Of a DNA stretch of 64,000 nucleotides, positions 55,501 to 64,000 are shown piece after piece. Source of the DNA: Cycas panzhihuaensis (lineage: Eukaryota; Cycadophyta). A program made the position numbers and the translations under genes. The DNA is taken from NCBI GenBank assembly GCA_023213395.1, contig CM041465.1, positions 65,045,741 through 65,109,740 of the forward strand, written 5' to 3'. Each line of letters starts with the position of its first letter. The stretch's first letter is position 1. The notes under the pieces are model-generated. The model was not told where the DNA came from. It did not search any database and saw only the letters and a list, made by a program, of their open reading frames with translations.

Positions 55501-56123
55501 GGGTTCTAACCCTTCTTCTTGGAGATGATTCTTTGGACCTTGACGTTTCTTCTTGAGAATTGGATTGGATACATGCCTTTATGGCAAAGGCATGTTTAAG
55601 TGTCTCATTGGCATTTTGTTATTCTTTTATTGATATGAGCATAGCACTAAGTTGTTCCACTTTTAATGTGCTTAGATCTTTGATATACTTATACTTATGG
55701 CAACCATTTAAAAATTTCTAACTGCATCAACACATCTTAGGGTCCATTCAAATACCATTTATTATATTAGGGTATCTCCAAGAGACCTCATATGATTTAC
55801 TATATCTTATACTTTTATCATAAATTTTATTACAGTTTCTATGGGTAACATGCACAAGTTTTCAAACTTTCTTCTAAGGTTCTGAAGTTTGGAAGAGGTT
55901 GCTCCTTCATATATTAACTGGAGTGTATCCCAAGCTTCTTAGCATTCTCTTTGTAGGTGGATTTCTCTACATCAGTTAGATTTAGACCTAATTCATTATA
56001 TCCTATTTTCATAATCTTCCACATTTCATTAGCTATGAGAATGGGTCTCATCCTCCTACTCCAATTTAAGAAATTATTCCCATCAAATTTTGGAATGATC
56101 ATGTTACCAAAATTGGAGGCCAT
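55501..56123 (-). pseudogene. I gag (copia UBN2-type)
   Basis: It opens at 56123 with MASNFGNMIIPKFDGNNFLNWSRRMRPIL, the usual copia Gag start (P-x-F-x-G-x-N-Y-x-x-W). The frame breaks near 55914, then fragments continue to the knuckle (an LEESFRRKFENL-like trace near 55850 and ELRVQSKESSPRRRVRTL-like text near 55530). Confidence 0.8.
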
Positions 56124-59100
56124 GTTGAACTAAGGTTTTTGTTGAACAAAGGTGACAAATAAGGATAAAGTTGATAAGAGTGTTGAATTTGAGTTTTAAA
56201 AAAATTAAATTTAAAATTTGAAAGGGTTTTGAATTTGAACTTTAAACCAAGTTTCAATGACCCAAGTTTTACCCAAAGTTTGAAAAATAAACTAGTACCT
56301 AATAAGGCTACTAATCTCTAAATTTAGGGTTCTCCTAAGGAAACCTTTGGTTGCTGTCCTATCTAGTAGTGTCTACCCACAGATGGTAAAATAAGGACCT
56401 AATATATTGATACGTAAGTTCAAGTCTTGATATACCTTAATATGCAGGCTACTAAGAAGGTTTTTACACCATCCTTAATTATGGACCCACCTATGTCAAA
56501 CTTATGCTTAGCGGTAGATCTAGCAATGAAGGTTGCTCAAACCAAGGCACTCACCCTCTCTAAGTCTAGCCTTGGTCTCCAAATACCAAATAAAGAAAAA
56601 GATTTACACCTCATCCTACCACTGAATACACTTGATATCTAATGGTTTTCCTCATCCAATATGAGTAGGCTAATTAGCGTGTGTGATGTGGTAACTTTAG
56701 GGGTCCTAATTGTTCCCTTTGTAAGGCTAGAAAAAAGAGATTGTTCAATTTAGGATTTATCTTTTTAATGTGATAATAAAGTGATTAATACTTATGGTCT
56801 TGCTTAGGGTTTTGAAAAGTTCCTTTTATACAAAAATGACTAAAAGGAGAGACAATATTTACTAAGCAAGAATGAACAAATGATATATTATTTTTTTTAA
56901 AAAGAATATACAAGCAATAACCTTTCTTACAAATCAAATAAGGCTTTAACCTTGTAAATTTGAAATATAACTACCCTTAATAATAAAAATATAGAAAATT
57001 AATGAGATTCTTTAACTAAGCTTGAATTTTCAAAGTTAAGAAGTAACTTAAGTAAAAAAGGAATGACATTTATCAATGTAAAAAATGAGCATCTATTCTT
57101 TTAAAAATAGTAAAAAAAATAAAAAATTAAAGTGTAACTTTTACTTTTGATGATAGAAATGCCTGAAAAATGACAACTTTCTTCTAGGAAATATAGAAAA
57201 TGAACAACTAGAATATAAAAATGTATATGTTTGATTAAATATCTCCTTTTAGCTTGAAGTATTAAAAAAATAGCTTCTTGCTACAAAAAGAAACTTGAAA
57301 AAATGCAAACAAGAAATAATAAAAGCTTCAAGAATAAGCTATTAGTAATCAATAAATTACATGTAACCTTTTGAGATCATATCATGCATGAAAAGTTATA
57401 GGATGATGTTAATAAGGATTAAACAAGAAGCTAAAAGTAACAAGCTTCAAATACCTACTAAATAAACTTTGAATTAAGTAAAACCTATCTCAAACTGAAG
57501 AATATCAAATATACTTTTTTATAGATTTAATCGTTTGAAAAACTTATTTCTATAGCTCAAGATTTTAAAAAATGAGTGGAGATACCTTTTTAAGGGCTTA
57601 AATAGGAGCTATAAGACTAAAATATTATCAAATTAGATTATAACCTTATAAAAAAATATAAAAAGTCTTACTTATAGATTGAAGACCTTTTAATGTGACT
57701 TATTCCAAAAAGACTTGAAGAAAACACTTCAAAAAATGTTGATTAGTGAATAACTAGGCTTGATTCAATGCCTTAAATTTAATAGCCTATAATATCTACA
57801 AAAGACTTCAAATCACTAAAAAGATTATATCAGTGTGAAGAGAGTTGAATTAACTTTCCAACAAAGTTGATAGCTTAGAAAAAGGATATTAAATGAGAAA
57901 GATATAGTAAAAATAGTAAAGTGACCTCTTTATGTTTAATAAACTAGAAGCTAAAAAAATGAGGTGACTTTAAACTATTAAAAACTAATCAAAATAACTT
58001 CAAAACTAGAAAGTGACTAGTCTACAATGAAGCTCATGAAATCACAGTCATGATAAGACTAGTTTCATTAAAAACCGTTACTCTAGTAAGAAGTTACAGA
58101 TGAAAAAGTATTAATTACTCCTTTAGAGAAAAATAAATTAAAAAATATAAAAGAAATTTTATAAAGTTGATTAGCTCCTTCATAAAATAACTTATGGTCA
58201 CATGGAGGAGCATGGGACTAAGGGTTGAAGCTAAAAGGTGGGCTAAGCTCTTACACCTAGATTTCAAAAATAAATCAAATTTAATTTAATTTTTTAGAAA
58301 CTAGATAAGAGAACAAATATTTCAATCAAATAAAATCATCGTTAATGGTGTTGAACATAGTGATAAATAGAAAAAAAAAAACTACAGTAAAATTAATCAA
58401 AACTCAATCAAATAGAGGGTTGATCAATCAAATAGTAAATATTTTTGAGAAATATATATATTTATTTTAAAGCAAGATGTTAAAAAAAGAAAAAAAGAGA
58501 ATAGGCAGCTGATAGAATGCGTACACCAGTGATGAAAAGATTGATATGATCAAATGTCTGGAGGGCTAAGGAATCTCAGAGCCAAATTTAAGAAGGGTAT
58601 AGAGACTAGGCATCCACATATATAGAGAAAAAAAATTGAAAAAGTTATGAAAAATGGAGAAAAATGAGTCGGTTAGCGAGTTTCTTACAGAACTGTGAAG
58701 AGGTTATTGCTTAGAGCGAGATATCTTACTGACGGAGGGATGAAAATTCAAACCGTCTTCATTGCTAGGTGGAGAACTCAGTCATGGTCATAATAAGTAG
58801 TTATGTGGTACAGTTTTAATTACTCAATAAATGATAGGAGCCTAATAAAGTTAGGTATAATGCATAAACCTTAGATTAAAGAAAAACATTTTAAAAAATA
58901 GCAAAAAAATGATAGATCACGAACTGAGTGATTACTAGAAGCAGCCCAATTGTTAAAGTAATCACTTAGATCTAATCAAAAGCCAAAAAAGGAGTAAACA
59001 TGGGTCACATAGAGCCAAAATACTATAGAGTACGCATATAGGTCAAATGTAATATATATAAAAGGTTGATATATATTAAAGGTTTGAAAAAAATAAACTA

Positions 59101-59205
59101 TTAAATAATCAAAAAATAAATGGAAGAAACATACAGATAAAGGTCTAATAGTACCAAATGAATTGTCATATATTCAATTATTCCTTGGAGCCTACAAGTG
59201 AGTTT
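56124..59205 (-). other. I leader, about 3.1 kb, no supported gene
   Basis: AT-rich sequence between gag and the primer site. Frame 56427-56639 (+) shows no family motif. It may be a long untranslated leader or hide a decayed insertion; no direct or inverted repeat long enough to prove one was seen. Confidence 0.5.
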
Positions 59206-59217
59206 GCTCTGATACCA
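59206..59217 (-). other. I primer-binding site
   Basis: The minus strand reads TGGTATCAGAGC, a perfect match to the plant tRNA-iMet site. It is two bases inside the LTR. Confidence 0.95.
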
Positions 59218-59219
59218 GA

Positions 59220-59542
59220 TGAAGGATGTAGAAGTGCAGACTATAATGGTGAGCTCATCATGCTTGAGTTTACAAATTCCTTTGAATCGTTAGCGGTGTT
59301 AAAAAACACTAGGAAGGTATTCCCACCCCATTTATAGGAAATTTTAGGGAGGTAGTAAGTGCCTTATCCTGACTTGCATGTTATCTAATAATATTCAAAA
59401 TAATATTAAAAATTATAATTAAAAATATAAAACATACCATAAGAGTAGTGGGTTGACATTTAGAGGCTCTAAGTGACTTAGTGTGTGGATCTAGGTGCCC
59501 TAAGTGCACATCTTCTAAGGAACTTTGGGGGTTATCCCAATA
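59220..59542 (-). repeat. I 5' LTR (right copy)
   Basis: It starts TGAAGGATG and ends ATCCCAATA. The GGTGAGCTCATCATGCTTGA block and the CCATTTATAGGAAATTTT block match the left copy. Confidence 0.92.
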
Positions 59543-59547
59543 GATAA

Positions 59548-60190
59548 GAGATTCATTTTTAGACCTAAAACCAAGAGTATATTTCTATTTTTTCTTATAC
59601 TATCTTATAATTTAACTTCTATGGTTCCTACTCCTTTTACATCGAGGGGGTATTTATCCCCTAGCTCCACTGATCTATCTAGAGAGTATGGTTGCAAGGT
59701 TTCAAACCACTCTTCTCTACTAGTCATATGGCGTAATGCCCCTAAGTCAATGTACCACATGTCTTTATCCTAAATACCTACTGTAAGTGAAATAATGAAG
59801 GCAATTTCCTCTTCTTCTTCTTTATCAATCTACTCTTTGCTTTAGTTTTCCATTAGACATTTCCCTCTCTAGATGTCTACTTTCTTTAGTGGACATTAGT
59901 ATGCAAAATGTCTTAATTGACCATAATGATAACATAAGTCAAAAGCCTTACATGAACTTGAAAAATGACCAATATTACCATTGTCATTTTAGTAAGATAA
60001 TGACAAAAAAAGATGTCCAATGGGGTGAAGTTGTGTTGCATACGTGACCTCATGCATCTTGCCATTTGCCTCGTGGTGGAGTTTGAGATTCTGGAGTTTT
60101 TCCTCTCCCTTTACTTCAACATTTGTGTCCTAGGTTCAGTATGGACACAAATGAATCTTTAAGTTCTCCTAGGTCTTCATACCTTTTATT
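59548..60190 (-). pseudogene. H zinc knuckle and aspartic protease
   Basis: On the minus strand a CxxYxxxxxHxxxxC relic (CYHYGQLRHFAY) sits near 59900-59940. WYIDLGALRHMTSREEWF near 59705-59758 is the protease site with Leu instead of Ser after Asp (DLG for DSG). VELGDKYPLDVKGVGTIEV near 59640-59700 is the flap region. The frame continues across I into 51727. Confidence 0.85.
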
Positions 60191-60193
60191 CCT

Positions 60194-60785
60194 TTAATCT
60201 TGCCTCAACAACAACCTCATCAAAGTATCCAATGTCATTGCTATTATTGGATTATTGTTAGTGATAGTATTTATTATTATATCAAAGGATTTGGGTAGTT
60301 TACTAGCCATCATTTCTACTAGTTCTTGATTTGTAATTGTAGCACAAGCACTGGAGAGATCATTTCTTAAGGAAATAACCTTATGCATAAATTTAGTAAT
60401 TATTTCAGTCTCCTTCATGTGGAGTTTAAATAATTCTTCCTTTAAAGATACTATCCTTATATTATTCTTCTATCCATATAGGTTTTCAAAGTATTTCTAG
60501 ATGTTAAACGTAGTGGACAAAGACTCCATATATATAAGGAGTGAGTAAAAAATTAACAGTTTTAATACTATGACTCCTGTGTTGTCTCTTTCTTCCTAGC
60601 TTGTTAGGTCTATCCCAATCATTTTAGGTTTGGCTTCTTTCCCTATGGTAATTCCCCAAGTATTCTTGGCTCTTAATAGGGTTTCTATTTTTATTTTCCA
60701 TACATGATAATTACTATCAATGAGATTATCTACTTCAGATAAGGTAAGGATTAAGGAGGCCATATTTAGTAAAGAACATGAGTGG
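60194..60785 (-). pseudogene. H gag (copia UBN2-type)
   Basis: On the minus strand ASLILTLSEVDNLIDSNYHV (60700-60760) and WKIKIETLL begin the Gag. The open piece 60194-60418 reads LRNDLSSACATITNQELVEMM, ASKLPKSFDIIINTI and LDTLMRLLLRQD, matching the UBN2 family core (LP-x-x-y-x-x-x-v-x-x-l and EEL-like end). It forms the particle shell. Confidence 0.88.
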
Positions 60786-61470
60786 AAACCCTAGTTTATA
60801 CAATTATATGAAATTTTATATAGTACCCAAACTATATAGATGGAATCAAACAATATCTCAAATGAAAGGTCTTTATGAGGCATTCAAGAATCTATAATTA
60901 TTTTTTTATGATAGTCCCTTAGTACAGAGAAAGCTAGCTTAAGAGAGAGGATAAGGAACTAAGGTTTATTCAAAAAACTACTTAAATCAGAAGATTTATC
61001 CACTAAAATCTATTAAAACTAACTCTAAACTAGTCATACAGGATGTTTGGAGGATTTTAGACCAATTTTGAATGAAAAAATGAGTGAGAATATTAAGATT
61101 TATGTACCTTCTCCTTCAAACTCAAGCACTAATAAAACTGGGTAAAATTTCTTAATAGAGGCCTCGGATGAGCTCGATACAAAAGACAATATTGTTGAGG
61201 ATGATGAGATCTAGACTCTGTCCAAATTTTATTTTGGTCTAAAAACTTTAAAATTTCTATTTGTACAACTATATGGTTCTGTACATAGACTCTGTATAAC
61301 TTCTATTGACGCTTCTCTAATCTCTTTATTTTTATTCTTCTTTCTTCAACTCTCTTTCCTTAATTTATCTTCTTCTTTCTCAAACAATCTGATTATCTTA
61401 TCCCTATTTAGACACTTCCTATCATAGGCTTCAAAGATGACATTCTCTTAACAAGGTAAGATAACCTACT
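60786..61470 (-). other. H leader
   Basis: Non-coding interval between gag and the 5' LTR. A degenerate primer site (minus TGGTATGTA, 61471-61479) adjoins the LTR and matches only the first six bases of the tRNA-iMet site. Confidence 0.5.
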
Positions 61471-61479
61471 TACATACCA

Positions 61480-61716
61480 TGTTAAAAGTTACTCAGATAG
61501 TAGATGAAAAGTACTTGAATAATTATTAGTGAGTGCTTTTAGTAATAAATATAACTAGGGTTTGTAACTCCCTTTGAACTAATTATAATTAAAACATATC
61601 ATAGTGACACTTGTCTGGCATGTGTCCACATAAGTGACTTAGGTTATATTAAAGATGTGTATATAGAAATTTCCCTTGGTCCTCTTATTTCCTAGATAAA
61701 ACATTATATCTTAACA
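61480..61716 (-). repeat. H 5' LTR (right copy)
   Basis: This 237-bp partner of 48686-48921 starts TGTTAAAAG and ends CTTAACA. Confidence 0.93.
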
Positions 61717-61721
61717 AGATC

Positions 61722-63394
61722 TCCATCAAGTTTTTCTAGAGTAGTTGCCAATATTATATAGGGATGTAGTAAGCATGGCTCTCAATCTAATATGTAGGTA
61801 TGGCATCGATAAAAGGTGTTTGAGATTTCTCTTCATACATCTCTTAATCATTTTCTTTTGGTGTTTGATGGAAATAAGATGCTCTCAAATCTCATTAAAA
61901 TCTTACTCTAAAGTTCCAAAGTTACTCATGCTAAGGGTGCCTCTCAACACTAGCACAATTATAAATAGACACAACAATGTGACCTCCATGATGTGAAAGG
62001 CCTTTTAGATTTTCTAGACCCTTTGACCTACCTTGCAGAATGCCTAAGGCACTTGTATTATTAGTGCTCTACTTCTATAAGGGCTATGCCACTATTGAAA
62101 GTAAAAATGCTTCTTGTCCTTTATCAATTTTCTATTGTGGTTTATCTTGTTATTATGCTACCTCTTATTACTACTCCACACCTATTGAAGTATTAAAGCT
62201 CCAGTTTATAGGAAGAGAAATGACCATTCCAAGCTTCATATTATCTTTTCCTTAGCCAACGAAAAGATGAATCCTAAAGTCTTTCAAAATATGGAGATAA
62301 GGGGTTTAGATGACTAGATAATTAAAGTGGTTGTACCTTATGGATATCCACTATTTGTTTAACTCCAAGTTGAAGGTAATGATAATAGGTTTAAGGAAAG
62401 AATATATAATAATAGAATGATATCAAAAATATCAAATAGATCATGCCAGTCTCCACATGTTGAAATATAAACTATTTACCAAAATAAATTGATGGGCTCT
62501 CTTTATGCAAGTAAGAAGAGATAAGAATAGTACTAATTATTATAAAGGTTAATGATACTGAAGGAGTTGATAACTTATTATAGCTCTATGAATGTTAAAA
62601 TAGGCTTTAGCTTGCATGATAAACTAGACTATCAAACCCCCCCTCTTTTTTTTTCCTTGTAATAAAAAGGTCATCAAACAATAATAATAGAGAATTTAAG
62701 ACTAGATATAGACTTATTTAAATAAGGAGTCTTTTGATATTAACAAGATTGTATACCAGTATAAATATCTAATATTTTATCAAAGAAAATTGCCCAAAAT
62801 ATTTAGCTATAGGGAGGGCTAGTCGCATAGTTTTTTTTCTTTCATATTATAAGGTTTTTCATTTCTAAAAATAATATCTTCCTTGTTGATAGTAGACATG
62901 CTACTTTTGCAGGGTGATTAGGCCTGAATGAGTAGCCAATCTACTCATTTTTCTCCATCAATAGTAGCTTAAAAAGATCTTTTTACCTCTAAAATTTATC
63001 ATTTTATATCTTTCCTTTTAGCATCAAAACAAGTTTAATAATAACTTTAAAAATAACTTTTAGCAACTTCAAAATTTCTCCAAAATAGGCTTCAAATAGC
63101 CTTTAAACAGCTTCAAAAATAGGCTTCAAAATAGCCTCATAGCATCAAAAGCCCCTTAAATTTTTGAAAATAAATGATAAAAATAATCCTAAATATATCT
63201 CAAATGATAGAAAGTGGTCCCAAAAAATGTGCATAAAAATGGAGCATAAAATAGTTTTAAATATCTTAAAAGTTTGATTAAAAAATAGGTTAGTAATTAG
63301 ACACAAAATCAGATTCCTTAAATAACTTAACAAGGCTCTAAAATTTTGAAAAGAATAGGCTCTAAAATATTTCCCTCAAGGATTCAAACTTTGG
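61722..63394 (-). other. J internal region, right part
   Basis: No enzyme motif was found. Frames at 61745-61993 and 62040-62252 (+) match nothing I know. A CTTCAAAATAGGCTTCAAATAGCC-like low-complexity repeat spans about 63000-63140. The segment corresponds to J's leader on the minus strand. Confidence 0.4.
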
Positions 63395-63406
63395 ATTCTG
63401 ATACCA
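63395..63406 (-). other. J primer-binding site
   Basis: The minus strand reads TGGTATCAGAAT, 10 of 12 matching the tRNA-iMet site, directly adjacent to the LTR. Confidence 0.88.
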
Positions 63407-63725
63407 TGTTAAAAAATGAATATGGAACTTTGATATTATATTAGAAAATAAATCTGCTATGAAAAAATAATAGATAAATATGGTGAGTGAATGATAAAGA
63501 AATAAAGCACAAAAGAGATTAAGCATGTACAAGTTAACATAATGAAATGAAAGAATGACTAAACTTTAAATTAGAAAGAAGGATGATATACATTGATTAA
63601 CTTGTTGTGGCCTAAAACACATTTCTATATACCACATAATACAAGGAGACCTTACATATAAAATACTAAAAGAATCTAGAGAGTGTAAATAGGGATAATT
63701 ATGTAATTGGATATTACACCCAATA
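63407..63725 (-). repeat. J 5' LTR (right copy)
   Basis: It starts TGTTAAAAAATGAATATGG and ends CACCCAATA, followed by ATATT (63726-63730), the target duplication. Confidence 0.87.
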
Positions 63726-63730
63726 ATATT

Positions 63731-64000
63731 GGTTAAAGTATATTGATATTGATATTCCTATAGAAATTACACTCTTTCATGTGTTATATAAGGTCATCAA
63801 AATGAAGCCTTTCTTTAATAATTGTTATGCACTAAATGGTCCATAAACTAAATACTAATAAGATATGCACAATGACAAATGCACCTTATTTGAGAAGGAT
63901 GCTATTGAAGAAATACACAAGAGTATTACAAGTTTGAAGGTATATATGAACATTTACTATTTAAGCATTTTCAAGATTTATTTATTCTATTATAAACATG
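63731..64000. other. Host sequence right of J, no gene seen
   Basis: This AT-rich stretch has no recognisable protein or RNA motif. It should be contiguous with sequence left of 46952 once J is removed. Confidence 0.4.

Larger units (their letters stand above)
51733..59542 (-). mobile_element. I: full-length Ty1/copia element inside H
   Basis: The LTRs (51733-52094 and 59220-59542), perfect 5-bp duplication, perfect tRNA-iMet primer site and adjacent polypurine tract define a 7.8-kb element on the minus strand. Gag starts at 56123 and pol ends near 52110. H's protease/pre-integrase sequence is continuous across the insertion. About 3 kb lies between LTR and gag, unusually long for copia. The youngest element of this nest. 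Confidence 0.95.
48686..61716 (-). mobile_element. H: full-length Ty1/copia element, opened by copia I
   Basis: Two short LTRs (48686-48921, 236 bp; 61480-61716, 237 bp) with TGTTAA..TTAACA-type ends, a near-perfect 5-bp duplication, a polypurine tract and a complete gag-pol in copia order (integrase before RT) support it. Without I its length is about 5.2 kb. Coding lies at 60780-59548 and 51727-48945 on the minus strand. Confidence 0.93.
46957..63725 (-). mobile_element. J: short LTR element opened by copia H
   Basis: LTRs at 46957-47314 and 63407-63725, a perfect 5-bp target duplication and a minus-strand tRNA-iMet primer site beside the right LTR define it. A purine tract (AATGGAGAAA) adjoins the left LTR. 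Its own internal DNA is only 47315-48680 plus 61722-63406 (about 3 kb) with no recognisable enzyme domain, so it appears non-autonomous or too decayed to read. Confidence 0.85.

Noticed and set aside
59206-59217. tRNA gene end
   Set aside because: The sequences matching tRNA-iMet are primer-binding sites beside LTRs; no cloverleaf is nearby.

Overview
This window reads as repeat-only DNA from a large, AT-rich flowering-plant genome. Every coding trace I can identify belongs to a retroelement: Ty3/gypsy of the Tat and chromovirus lineages, Ty1/copia, a plant LINE with a DUF4283-type ORF1, and small non-autonomous LTR elements. No host gene, tRNA, rRNA or bacterial operon was recognised. All reading frames carry stops or frameshifts, mostly TAG/TAA where the families have Gln or Trp, as expected from decay of methylated DNA.

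Layout, left half. Positions 1-10680 hold a Tat-like gypsy copy (A1, + strand: RT, RNase H, integrase, archaeal-type RNase H). An antisense plant-mobile-domain (PMD) gene and a block of tandem repeats follow its pol. A1's integrase is split by a complete 2.76-kb non-autonomous LTR element (K, 2291-5052, minus). A chromovirus (G, +) follows: probable 5' LTR about 11148-13249, pol 13950-15300, resuming at 43690-45845. It is split by a second small LTR element (B, 15301-43684, minus). B is split by a LINE (E, 16412-42496, 12-bp target duplication). The LINE carries three insertions: an LTR-like block (X, about 18560-20760), a 9.9-kb fragment of a second Tat element (F, minus, 21369-31262, with its own antisense PMD gene), and a full chromovirus (D, 35183-42207, 1.19-kb LTRs, perfect 5-bp duplication).

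Layout, right half. 46957-63725 is a second nest of minus-strand elements: a small LTR element (J, perfect 5-bp duplication) containing a copia element (H, 48686-61716), which contains another copia element (I, 51733-59542, perfect 5-bp duplication).

The nesting gives relative ages: G, then B, then E, then X, F and D; separately J, then H, then I; and A1 before K. The most interesting signals are four. (1) Two independent Tat copies carry an antisense PMD gene with an intron-like gap at an apparently equivalent place. (2) Fragment F is bracketed by 91-bp direct repeats with a GGAG microhomology joint, which suggests capture during break repair. (3) K and B are short LTR elements with TA-type LTR termini and a shared primer-site/LTR junction. 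(4) F's integrase has a 36-bp tandem duplication of its zinc-binding cysteine pair.
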